A DNA stretch of 64,000 bases from contig NZ_JACHWM010000003.1 in the NCBI RefSeq assembly GCF_014191355.1, forward strand, positions 355,850 to 419,849, given 5' to 3'. This document shows positions 52,362-59,762 of this stretch, piece by piece. The notes under the pieces were generated by a model, which worked only from the letters and a program-made list of their open reading frames with translations, was not told the DNA's origin and searched no databases. The DNA is from Methylobacterium sp. R2-1 (lineage in GTDB: Bacteria > Pseudomonadota > Alphaproteobacteria > Rhizobiales > Beijerinckiaceae). The first letter of the stretch is position 1; each line of letters begins with the position of its first letter. The position numbers and the translations under genes are program-made.

Positions 52362-53492
52362 TTACATCAGCTCGATATCGGCCTGGAGCGCGCCGGCCGT
52401 CTTGATCGCCTGAAGGATCGAGATCAGGTCGCGCGGGCCGACGCCGAGCGCGTTGAGGCCGTCGACGAGTTCGCGCAGGCTCACCCCCTCCTTGACCAGG
52501 GCGAGCTTGTTGCCGTCGCCGGTATCCACCTTCACCCCGGTGCGCGGCACGATCGCGGTCTGGCCGTTGGACAGCGGCGCGGGCTGGCTCACCATCGGCT
52601 GCTCGGTGATCGTCACCGTCAGGTTGCCCTGGGCGATGGCCACCGTGGAGACGCGCACGTCGCGGCCCATCACGATGATGCCGGAGCGCTCGTCCACCAC
52701 CACCCGTGCGGTCTGGTCGGGCTCGACCTTGAGCTGCTCCACCTCGGTAATGAGGCGGATCATGTTGCCGCGGAACTTGGCCGGGATCTGCAGGGTGATC
52801 GTCGCCGGATCGGTCGGCTCGGCGGTGTCGGCGCCCATGAAGTCGTTGATGGCCGAGGCGATCCGCTTCGCCGTCGTGAAGTCGGGGTTGCGCAGGGACA
52901 GCCGCAGGGAGCGCGCCTCGTTGAGCTTGAATGCCATCTCGCGCTCGATCAGCGCACCGTTGGAGATGCGCCCGTTGGTCGGCACGCCGCGGGTGATCTT
53001 GGCGGCCTCGCCCTCCGCCGCGAAGCCTGCGATCGCCACCGAGCCCTGCGCCAGGGCATAGATCTCGCCGTCGGCACCGAGCAGCGAGGTTGCCACCAGG
53101 GTGCCGCCCTGGAGCGACTTGGCGTCGCCGAGCGAAGAGACCGTCACGTCGATATGCGTGCCCTGGGTCGCAAAGGGCGGGAGGTTGGCCGTCACCATCA
53201 CCGCCGCGAGATTCTGGGTCCGCATGGTGGCGCCTCGGGTGTTGATGCCGAGCCGTTCCAGCATCGCCTGCAGCGACTGCTTGGTGAAGGGGATGTTGTT
53301 GAGCGTGTCGCCAGTGCCGTTGAGACCGACCACAATGCCGTAGCCTACGAGCTGGTTGGTGCGCACGCCCTCGACGGCGGCGAGATCCTTCACCCGCGAC
53401 AGGGCGCTGGCCGCGGCCGGCGGCAGCAGGGTCGCCAGGCAGGCGAACGCTGCGACCAAGTGGCGGGCGAGAGAAAAGCGAGGCAGGGGCAT
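52362..53492 (-). CDS. flgI: Flagellar P-ring protein FlgI
   Basis: A 376-residue periplasmic protein with a signal peptide (cleavage near AAAS, residues 26-29). SRVKDLAAVEGVRTNQLVGYGIVVGLNGTGD, the NTRGATMRTQNLAAVMVTANLPPFA region, VDERSGIIVMGRDVRVSTVAIAQGNLTVTI and the C-terminal LREIVDGLNALGVGPRDLISILQAIK-like end identify it (motifs given in part). It forms the P ring. First gene of flgI-flgJ-flgN/flbY, with a sigma-54 promoter 36 bases ahead of its start. Confidence 0.97.
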   Translation of the reverse strand: MPLPRFSLARHLVAAFACLATLLPPAAASALSRVKDLAAVEGVRTNQLVGYGIVVGLNGTGDTLNNIPFTKQSLQAMLERLGINTRGATMRTQNLAAVMVTANLPPFATQGTHIDVTVSSLGDAKSLQGGTLVATSLLGADGEIYALAQGSVAIAGFAAEGEAAKITRGVPTNGRISNGALIEREMAFKLNEARSLRLSLRNPDFTTAKRIASAINDFMGADTAEPTDPATITLQIPAKFRGNMIRLITEVEQLKVEPDQTARVVVDERSGIIVMGRDVRVSTVAIAQGNLTVTITEQPMVSQPAPLSNGQTAIVPRTGVKVDTGDGNKLALVKEGVSLRELVDGLNALGVGPRDLISILQAIKTAGALQADIELM

Positions 53493-53539
53493 CGGAACTC
53501 GGCGACCGGATTAGGCGTCTTCACGCCGGGTCGAGCCTT

Positions 53540-53554
53540 GCCAGGGCCGTGCCA
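53540..53554 (-). promoter_or_regulatory. flgI: Sigma-54 promoter of flgI
   Basis: On the minus strand TGGCAC-GGCCC-TGGC: perfect -24, one mismatch in -12, exact GG-N10-GC spacing. Predicted start is near 53528. The -24 box and spacer are identical to those of the flgF promoter. Confidence 0.7.
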
Positions 53555-53637
53555 AAAGCTAAGTTTCTCAAATCATTCGGATTTGACCGGAGATGTGCGG
53601 TGGTGACAGCGCAGAGAAGAGGCGCATTTCCTGCCGC

Positions 53638-53656
53638 CCCGGCAGCTTCTGCCGGG
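53638..53656. promoter_or_regulatory. Inverted repeat CCCGGCAG-CTT-CTGCCGGG between flgI and fliX (candidate FlbD/ftr site)
   Basis: Perfect 8-bp arms around three bases, containing the CCGGCA-N5-TGCCGG core also found between fliL and flgF. It is centred about 119 bases upstream of the predicted flgI start and about 100 bases before the fliX ATG. Confidence 0.7.
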
Positions 53657-53746
53657 TTGTTTACCTGCGCTTAACCGTACCGGCCGATTCCTTCGCCTGT
53701 CACCGCTCGTCGTGGATCGGCGGGTGCGAAAAGGCCTCGAACCAAC

Positions 53747-54184
53747 ATGCGCGTCGACCCACGCTTTGCCGCTGCCGCCGCGGGCGCGCTCAACGCGACC
53801 CGCCGCGCCGCTGCGCCGGGCGCCTTCATTCCCGCCGGGACCGAGGAGACGCCCCGGGCCACGACTGCGGGCACGAGCCAGACGGGCATGCTGACCGGAC
53901 TCGACGCCCTGCTCACGCTACAGGGACAGGACGGGACCGAGGCGCAGAAGGAGCGCCGCCGCCGCTCGGTGCAGCGCGGGCACGATCTGCTCGACGGGCT
54001 CGACCGGCTGAAAGCCGCCTTGATCGGCGGCCGGGTGGCGACGCGCGACCTCCAAGCCATCGCCGGCCGCCTCGCCGAGCGGAGTGCGGAGAGCGGCGAT
54101 CCCCGTCTCGATGGTCTCGTGGCCGAGATCGAGCTGCGTGCCGCGGTGGAACTCGCCAAGCTCGAGGCGGCGCGGGGCGTTTGA
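53747..54184 (+). CDS. fliX: Flagellar assembly regulator FliX
   Basis: A 145-residue protein: MRVDPRFAAAAAGALNATRR at the N-terminus, a Pro/Thr-rich region, LDALLTLQGQD, then helical RRRSVQRGHDLLDGLDRLKAALIGG and EIELRAAVELAKLE. This matches FliX, which in Caulobacter couples early basal-body assembly to FlbD activity at sigma-54 promoters. Divergence from flgI is the same as in Caulobacter. The shared inverted repeats nearby fit a FliX-FlbD circuit, though flbD itself is not in the window. Confidence 0.88.
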   Translation: MRVDPRFAAAAAGALNATRRAAAPGAFIPAGTEETPRATTAGTSQTGMLTGLDALLTLQGQDGTEAQKERRRRSVQRGHDLLDGLDRLKAALIGGRVATRDLQAIAGRLAERSAESGDPRLDGLVAEIELRAAVELAKLEAARGV

Positions 54185-54189
54185 ACACG

Positions 54190-54222
54190 AAAAGGGCCGC
54201 ACCCCTCTTCGGAGTCCGGCCC
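54190..54222 (-). terminator. Intrinsic terminator of the GCG_CRPN gene
   Basis: On the minus strand GGGCCGGAC pairs with GTGCGGCCC (one mismatch) and TTTT follows. It lies between convergent fliX and the GCG_CRPN gene and may serve both. Confidence 0.7.
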
Positions 54223-54244
54223 ATATGATCAGCCGTTCAATCGA

Positions 54245-54541
54245 TTACCAATAATAGGGTCGCGGACGGTAGTAGCCGTAGGGCCGGTAGAACGGCCGCG
54301 GGCGATAGTAACCGGGGGGCGGGCCGCCCCAGTAGCGCCGCGGGCCCCAATTCGGGCGGCAAATTCCCCAGGGGTTGGGATGGAAACCCGGTCCGCAGCC
54401 GCCGGCGGTGCGCTCGACGAGCGCGTTGTCCGTTGCGGTCGCGAGGGGAGCGGGGCTGAAGGGAGCCGCCTGGGCTGAACCCGCCACAACAAGGCTGCCG
54501 GCGATCACCGCAGCCAATGCGAACGCCTTCGCGTGCGTCAT
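54245..54541 (-). CDS. GCG_CRPN-type secreted small protein (98 aa)
   Basis: A signal peptide (MTHAKAFALAAVIAGSLVVA..., cleavage near AQAA) is followed by GCG (48-50), PGFHPNPWGICRPN (51-64) and a C-terminal Tyr/Arg/Pro/Trp-rich repeat tail (YYRPRPFYRPYGYYRPRP). This is the GCG...CRPN prefix-to-repeats arrangement known from Methylobacterium-type genomes. The two Cys probably form a disulfide. Function unknown; the tail suggests cell-surface or metal interaction, without proof. Confidence 0.85.
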   Translation of the reverse strand: MTHAKAFALAAVIAGSLVVAGSAQAAPFSPAPLATATDNALVERTAGGCGPGFHPNPWGICRPNWGPRRYWGGPPPGYYRPRPFYRPYGYYRPRPYYW

Positions 54542-54887
54542 CGTACGATTTCTCCGTTCAGGCCGAAGCTTACGGCCGATGTCCAAAGCTAGGTCTTGCT
54601 CGATGAACCGAAGCTGACTGGATCTTCTCGTTCGCAGTGTCGATTGGTCATCGCCGCCGGACCCTGTGCACATCGGTGTGATCGAGACACGTGCCCTCGA
54701 TGTCCTGTCGGTCCCTATCGCCCAGGGTCGACTCCACGCGCCCGCCGATCTGCGGAATGACCTTCCTGCTTCCTCCCTGCGCAGCGTCGCCGCGATTGAC
54801 GGCTCCGCTTCGATCCTCGACAAGGCTGGCCGCGTGAGCGGGCGCGCGCCGGTCTCGCCGGATCGCAAGGGGAACGTCCGCGCCGCG

Positions 54888-56261
54888 ATGCTGTTCAACT
54901 CCTTCGTTTTCCTGCTCGCCTTCCTGCCGGCCGCGCTGGTGCTGCACGCCGCGGCCGAGCGCTACCGGCCGCAGACGCGGCTGCCGCTGCTCGTCGGGCT
55001 GTCCTTCGTCTTCTATGCGTGGTGGGACTGGCGCTTCCTGCCGCTGCTCTTGGTTTCCATCGGCGTGAACTGGCTCGTGGCCCGTGCCCTGCCGCGGGAT
55101 GGCACCGGCTGGCTGTTTCCGGCGGCGCTCGCCGGCAACCTCGCGGTGCTCGGAATCTTCAAATATCTCGGCTTCCTCACCGATCTCGCCGACCTGATTC
55201 CCGGCTTCGATCTCCCGCGGATCGACCTCGCCCTGCCGCTCGGGATCTCGTTCTTCACCTTCCACCACATCATGTACCTGACGGACCTGAGGGCCGGGCG
55301 CGCGCCGGCCTTCGGGCTGACCCGCTACGCTCTCTACATCGCCTTCTTCCCGCAGGTTCTCGCCGGCCCGCTCGTGCGCTGGAGCGAGATCATGCACCAG
55401 TTCGAGGAGCGGCCCTACGCGCGTCCCGACGCCGCCGAGCGGATCGGGCGCGGGCTGATGCTGCTTACCGTCGGGCTTGCGAAGAAGGTGTTCCTCGGCG
55501 ACCCGCTCTCGGTCTACGTCAACCCGGTGTTCCAGGCGGCGGCCGCGGGCAAGGCGGTGAGCATGGCCGAGGCGTGGCAGGCGACGCTCGGCTTCACCTT
55601 CCAGATCTATTTCGACTTCTCAGGCTACACCGACATGGCGCTCGGCCTCGCGCTCCTGTTCGGGATCGTGCTGCCGCAGAACTTCGACGTGCCCTATCGC
55701 GCCACCTCGCTCCGCGACTTCTGGCGGCGCTGGCACATGACGCTGTCGCGCTTCCTGCGCGATTACCTCTACATCGTGTTTGGTGGAAACCGTCGGGGCC
55801 TCGCGGTCCAAGTCGGCGCGCTGTTCGCCACCATGACGCTCGGCGGCCTGTGGCACGGGGCCGGGCTGACCTTCGTCGCTTGGGGCGCCGCCCACGGCCT
55901 CGGCCTCGGGGCGGGCGTGCTGTGGCGCCGAGCCGGCGGATGGATGCCGCATCTGCTCGGCTGGGCGCTGACGGCCGGCTTCGTGATCCTGACCTGGGTT
56001 CTGTTCCGCGCGACGTCGTTCGAGGCAGCGCTAACAATCTACAAGGGGCTGTTCGGGCTGGCTCCAACCGGCTCGGGCTTCAAGTGGCGCACCATCGCGA
56101 TTGCGGCCGCCGTCGCCATGATCGGCCCGACCGCCTGGGCCGCCGTGCACCGCCTGCCTCCGAACCGGTGGCTCGCGGCCGCCTTCGCCCTGTTGTTCGT
56201 GGTTGTGCTCCTCAAGATCGGAGACGATGCGAACTACGAGTTCATCTACTTCCAGTTCTGA
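54888..56261 (+). CDS. AlgI-like MBOAT O-acyltransferase
   Basis: A 457-residue inner-membrane protein with about ten helices. WWDWRFLPLLL near the N-terminus, GISFFTFHHIMYLTD, FFPQVLAGPLVRW, QIYFDFSGYTDMALGLALLFGI, FWRRWHMTLSRFLRDYLYI and the catalytic-His motif GGLWHGAGLTFVAWG define AlgI/DltB-class MBOATs. It passes acetyl groups across the membrane to a periplasmic partner. The ATG at 54888 starts at MLFNSFVFLLAFLP, the usual N-terminus. One base separates its stop from the partner gene, implying coupling. Confidence 0.95.
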   Translation: MLFNSFVFLLAFLPAALVLHAAAERYRPQTRLPLLVGLSFVFYAWWDWRFLPLLLVSIGVNWLVARALPRDGTGWLFPAALAGNLAVLGIFKYLGFLTDLADLIPGFDLPRIDLALPLGISFFTFHHIMYLTDLRAGRAPAFGLTRYALYIAFFPQVLAGPLVRWSEIMHQFEERPYARPDAAERIGRGLMLLTVGLAKKVFLGDPLSVYVNPVFQAAAAGKAVSMAEAWQATLGFTFQIYFDFSGYTDMALGLALLFGIVLPQNFDVPYRATSLRDFWRRWHMTLSRFLRDYLYIVFGGNRRGLAVQVGALFATMTLGGLWHGAGLTFVAWGAAHGLGLGAGVLWRRAGGWMPHLLGWALTAGFVILTWVLFRATSFEAALTIYKGLFGLAPTGSGFKWRTIAIAAAVAMIGPTAWAAVHRLPPNRWLAAAFALLFVVVLLKIGDDANYEFIYFQF

Positions 56262-56262
56262 G

Positions 56263-57282
56263 ATGATGTCCGCCTCCGACAGCGCCGGGCCACGGGACTG
56301 GGCGGCCTTCGCGCGCCTGTTCGTGCGGACAGTGGTCGGCCTGATCGCGGGCTATCTCGCGGTGGCGGTCCTAATCGATCCGTACGACAGCGGCCGCTCG
56401 ACAGTGCTCTCTGCCGGTGCCGTGCGCCCGCAAGGGCCGCGCACCGCCGCGGCCTCGCGGGGGCGCGATCCGACTTTTGAGGGGGCGGTGTTCGGTAACT
56501 CCCACATCCAGCTGGTCGAGCCGGCGCGCCTCACGGCAGCAACCGGCATTCCCTTCGTTCAGCTCTCCGTCCCCGCGACCGGTCCCGGGGAACAGCTCGC
56601 TCTGCTCGCTTGGTTCCTGCGCCACCATCCGGCGCCGGAGGCGATCGTGCTGTCCGTGGACGATTATTGGTGCACCGACGATCCGGCGTTGCCCAACGAC
56701 AAGCCGTTCCCGTTCTGGCTCTACAGCCACGAGCCGCTCGACTATCTGCGCGGCCTCCTGCGCTTCTCCGTGGCCCAGGAAGTGGTCGGCCGCATCGGCT
56801 GGCTCTTCGGCCCGCGTCGCAAGCGGGCGACCGCGGATGGCTGGTGGGACTACGAGCCGGATTACCTGAAGCTCGGCGCTCTCGACGGCGAGCGCTTCCG
56901 CGCCGCCCGCGAGACGCCGGTCCCCGACACGCCGGCTGCGGGCAAGGCGGGGCCGGATTTCCCCGCCGCCGAGCGCCTCGGCACCGCCCTCGCCGCTTTG
57001 CCGGCCGAGACGGCCGTGGTCATGGTCTTTCCGCCGGTCTACACCGCCGGCCTTCCGCGCCCTGACACGCCGCGTGACCGTGCCGAGACCGCGTGCCGGC
57101 AGGCCATGACGACGGCCGTGCAGCGGCACGGGCGCAGCGCCCTCGTCGATGGGCGCCGCGAGCGGCCGGCCTTGCACGACCCTGCCCTGTTCTTCGATCA
57201 GACCCACTACCGGCACGCCCTGGCCCGGCCCCTCGCCGACGAGATTGCAGCGACCATCCTTCGTCTGCGCAAGACGCCCTGA
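56263..57282 (+). CDS. SGNH-like O-acetyltransferase partner of the MBOAT
   Basis: A 339-residue protein with one N-terminal helix (about residues 20-40) and a periplasmic SGNH-like domain: Ser80 in VFGNSHIQLVEP and Asp312-x-x-His315 in FFDQTHYRHAL. It is analogous to AlgJ/AlgX, receiving acetyl from the MBOAT and passing it to a polysaccharide. It is paralogous to the product of 15891-16958. ATG 56263 and ATG 56266 are adjacent. The last codons run into a tandem 14-bp repeat (57271-57312), so the C-terminus may vary. Confidence 0.8.
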   Translation: MMSASDSAGPRDWAAFARLFVRTVVGLIAGYLAVAVLIDPYDSGRSTVLSAGAVRPQGPRTAAASRGRDPTFEGAVFGNSHIQLVEPARLTAATGIPFVQLSVPATGPGEQLALLAWFLRHHPAPEAIVLSVDDYWCTDDPALPNDKPFPFWLYSHEPLDYLRGLLRFSVAQEVVGRIGWLFGPRRKRATADGWWDYEPDYLKLGALDGERFRAARETPVPDTPAAGKAGPDFPAAERLGTALAALPAETAVVMVFPPVYTAGLPRPDTPRDRAETACRQAMTTAVQRHGRSALVDGRRERPALHDPALFFDQTHYRHALARPLADEIAATILRLRKTP

Positions 57283-57312
57283 ACAAGACGCCCTGAACAA
57301 GACGCCGTGAGC
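57271..57312 (+). repeat. Tandem 14-bp repeat spanning a stop codon
   Basis: AAGACGCCCTGAAC occurs at 57271-57284 and 57285-57298, followed by AAGACGCCGTGAGC (57299-57312, two mismatches). The first copy contains the stop of the SGNH-like gene. It looks like recent slippage duplication. Confidence 0.85.
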
Positions 57313-57397
57313 AGGGGTGCGCTCGGTATCGGCGAAGAGGCGCCACCTCGAAGGGCCCATCCCACCTCCGACTTGTCAGGGGCGCAAGCCCAGCCTG

Positions 57398-57535
57398 ATG
57401 TCGTCGGAGCGGAAACTTGAGCGTGTCGTCTTTGCCGCATTGCGGGAGCTTTTCGCGCGAGACGGTGCATGGCGGCATCCGCGCGTTGTAGAGCTTGCCC
57501 AGCTCGATTATAGCCTCGCCGAAGATCGCCGCTGA
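57398..57535 (+). CDS. Hypothetical small protein (45 aa)
   Basis: The product begins MSSERKLERVVFAALRELFA and is a charged helical protein ending SLAEDRR. Composition is protein-like and it stands 26 bases before dksA on the same strand, so it could be a leader gene of dksA. No strong ribosome site. An in-frame GTG at 57317 would lengthen it. Family not recognised. Confidence 0.45.
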   Translation: MSSERKLERVVFAALRELFARDGAWRHPRVVELAQLDYSLAEDRR

Positions 57536-57561
57536 CCGGCAGGGAGCGCGAGGATAAGACG

Positions 57562-57981
57562 ATGGCGAAGGTCACGATCGAGGACGGCTACAGGCCCTCC
57601 GACGACGAGCCCTTCATGAATGAGCGGCAGCGCGAATATTTTCGTCGCAAGCTGCTCAATTGGAAGAGCGAAATCTTGCGCGAGGCGCAGGATACCCTCA
57701 CTGCGCTCCAGAGCGAGAACGAGAACCATCCGGATCTCGCCGACCGCGCATCCTCCGAGACGGATCGTGCGATCGAGCTGCGCGCCCGTGACCGCCAGCG
57801 CAAGCTGACGAGCAAAATCGACGCGGCTCTCGCCCGGCTGGAGGATGGCTCCTACGGCTTCTGCGAGGAGACCGGCGAGCCGATCTCCCTCAAGCGTCTC
57901 GATGCGCGACCGATCGCGACCCTGTCCCTGGAAGCCCAGGAGCGCCACGAGCGCCGCGAGCGCGTTTACCGGGACGATTGA
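57562..57981 (+). CDS. dksA: DksA-type RNA polymerase regulator, Cys-poor
   Basis: A 139-residue DksA. The coiled coil (about residues 20-95) carries the tip motif D58-x-x-D61-x-A63 (DLADRA) that acts in the polymerase secondary channel with ppGpp. The zinc-finger region reads GFCEETGEPISLKRLDARPIATLSLEAQ: only Cys101 remains of the four E. coli Cys (others are Thr104, Ser122 and Ala125), so zinc is probably not bound, as in DksA2-like forms. Start ATG follows AGGGAGCGCGAGGATAAGACG with GAGGA nine bases ahead. Confidence 0.93.
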   Translation: MAKVTIEDGYRPSDDEPFMNERQREYFRRKLLNWKSEILREAQDTLTALQSENENHPDLADRASSETDRAIELRARDRQRKLTSKIDAALARLEDGSYGFCEETGEPISLKRLDARPIATLSLEAQERHERRERVYRDD

Positions 57982-58021
57982 CCGGGCCCGTCACCCGACG
58001 CCGGGCTAGAGGCGGCGCCGA

Positions 58022-58345
58022 TCAGCGCCCTCCCGCATCGATCCGAACGAAGCTGCGCACGGGACCCAGGGCGGACTCGCTGCGGGTATCGACCGAGATG
58101 CGACCCTGAACGGGTGCGGCGGCCCGGCTCGTGCCGACATCGGCTCCGGCCGTGATGCGGCCCGACAGGCGGATGCAGGTCGTCGTGCCGGGGATGCGGA
58201 TGAAACCAACGCCCTGACTGGGGCACGACGCCACCGGCATGTCGGAGGGATGCGGCGTGCGCTCGAAGGCGGTCGCCGAGCGGATGCCGGCGAAGAGCGG
58301 CGCCAGCGTGAGACATAGGCCGAGACACAACACCGCTTTCCGCAT
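58022..58345 (-). CDS. Short secreted porin-like protein (Porin_2 N-terminal fragment, 107 aa)
   Basis: A signal peptide (MRKAVLCLGLCLTLAPLFAG, cleavage near ATAF) is followed by SCPSQGVGFIRIPGTTTCIRLSGRITAGAD. That resembles the N-terminal Cys-loop and first strand of alphaproteobacterial Porin_2 proteins (GFFYIPGTDTCLRISG). A full porin has 300-500 residues; this ends at FVRIDAGGR after about two strands. It may be a truncated porin or a separate small family. An upstream in-frame GTG extends to 58396 but adds no signal. Confidence 0.65.
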   Translation of the reverse strand: MRKAVLCLGLCLTLAPLFAGIRSATAFERTPHPSDMPVASCPSQGVGFIRIPGTTTCIRLSGRITAGADVGTSRAAAPVQGRISVDTRSESALGPVRSFVRIDAGGR

Positions 58346-58412
58346 CCTGTCCTCCCCAGACCTCACGAGGCCGGCTCGATCCGCGCGCACGACCATCGAC
58401 CCGGATCCGATG

Positions 58413-58631
58413 TCAATAATGCGGTGGAGGCGGCTCCGGAGCGCCGCTGGCGGCTCGAAAGGCGCTCTCCTCGACCTGCTCTTGCACCCGTGCGAGTTGT
58501 CGTGTGAGTCGATCGATGACGCCCCATTGCGCGGTGATGGCCGCGTTCAGATCCTCGATCACAGCCTCCTGCTCGGTCAGCCGAATCTCGAGGCGGGCGA
58601 TTCTGTCGGTGTCGGACGGCATGTCGCTCAT
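58413..58631 (-). CDS. slyX: SlyX-family protein
   Basis: A 72-residue coiled-coil protein: RIARLEIRLTEQEAVIEDLN, AITAQWGVIDRLTRQLARV, and a Pro-rich ending APEPPPPHY, all typical of SlyX. Function unknown. The start at 58631 (MSDMPSDTDRI) is chosen over 58667, with 58622 as alternative. It lies 67 bases upstream of the porin-like gene on the same strand. Confidence 0.85.
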   Translation of the reverse strand: MSDMPSDTDRIARLEIRLTEQEAVIEDLNAAITAQWGVIDRLTRQLARVQEQVEESAFRAASGAPEPPPPHY

Positions 58632-59067
58632 CGTCCGACCATGCGCGGAGCGGACGGCTCCTGACAACCGGCGGATAAGCCGAGATTTTTCCGCATATCA
58701 ATTTCGAATGAGCGGTATGCGTCCTCGACATAGGCGTGAGAGTGTCTGGATCCCACCTAACAGGTGACTTTGTCGTTCGCGTAGCAATTTCATCTAAAAA
58801 GATGGATCGTTCCTTTTATCAGTATAGTTGAAATGGGTTGATTTCTCCTGATCATCCTAGCTCTGGGCGGAAGCAGAGCGTTTCCGAGTCAGCGCAACGA
58901 CGATGAACGCTGATGTCGGTCGGAAGCACGGGCTCGATGCCGGCCGTTGCGCTCGCGCATCCAAAACAATGCTTCGTCCGCAAAAAATCCGAAAAAGTCG
59001 AAGGATTATCTCCGTCGTCCCTTGAGGCCTGTGCAGCCAAGGTCGCGCAACGACGACACGTTGCACC
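58632..59067. other. Intergenic region between slyX and the PilZ gene
   Basis: About 435 bases, clearly AT-rich from 58680 to 58860, suggesting divergent promoters. A small dyad CACCT-AAC-AGGTG is near 58755. No gene recognised; weak frames on both strands lack ribosome sites. Confidence 0.45.
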
Positions 59068-59643
59068 ATGACCGAGCGCCTCGCCTCCGATCTTCATACC
59101 GTGATCCTGCCGGCTCTCTGCTGGAGTCGGCGGCAGCCCGACTTCTACGCGGTGACGCAGGACGTCTCCCGAGAGGGCATCGCCTTCCGCTCCGCGGCCG
59201 GGCCGGCGACCGACGAGCACCTCACCTGCAGCATCCGCTACATCGGCCAGGTCGATGCCCGCGTCGTCAGAACCAGCGATAAGGTGTTCGTCGTCCGGCT
59301 CATGGCGTCCCGGCAGCGGGTGGCCGACGTCGCCCGGACCCTGGTGGCGCTGGGGCGCGAGCAGGGGCGGACCTTTGAGGCGACGCGCGCGCATCCGCGG
59401 ATCAGCCCGACGCGCAAGGACGTGCTCGTGACCCTCGCGGATGGCCGCGTTCTGCCGGGTCGGCTGATCAACGTCTCGGCCTCCGGCGCCGCGCTGGCCC
59501 TCGACCACACGCTGCCAGCCGGAGCGAGTATCACGATCGGCAGCACGGCCGCGCAGGTCGTGCGCATCTTCCGCGACGGTATCGGCGCCGCCTTCGCCTT
59601 CCCCTTCGACCAGGGGCAAGTCCATGCCGGGATCCGGCTCTGA
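59068..59643 (+). CDS. Tandem PilZ-domain protein
   Basis: A 191-residue protein with two PilZ-like halves. The first has QDVSREGIAF (D-x-S-x-x-G type) near residue 31; the second has RAHPRISPTRKDVLVTL near residues 106-122 and INVSASGAALAL near 137. The Arg-rich and (D/N)xSxxG motifs are those that bind c-di-GMP; in the second the Asp is Asn. It is a plausible receptor for c-di-GMP made by the cyclases at 30-34 kb. Output unknown. Confidence 0.8.
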   Translation: MTERLASDLHTVILPALCWSRRQPDFYAVTQDVSREGIAFRSAAGPATDEHLTCSIRYIGQVDARVVRTSDKVFVVRLMASRQRVADVARTLVALGREQGRTFEATRAHPRISPTRKDVLVTLADGRVLPGRLINVSASGAALALDHTLPAGASITIGSTAAQVVRIFRDGIGAAFAFPFDQGQVHAGIRL

Positions 59644-59762
59644 TCCGGCATCGGTCGGTACCGTCCGTCCAGACCCTCCACTCCCCTCCCCTCGCATCCC
59701 GGCCGCGGAAGGTCTAAGTCCCCGGGCAAGCCCTGCCCGATGACGCGGCCGAAAGCCTGTCC

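Noticed and set aside
53655..53668. Sigma-54 promoter for fliX (GG-N10-GC)
   Set aside because: Spacing fits, but the -24 box (GGGTTG) is poor and overlaps the inverted repeat.
59723..59739. Attenuator before ilvA
   Set aside because: Only a 6-bp hairpin; no leader peptide with Ile/Thr codons and no competing structure.
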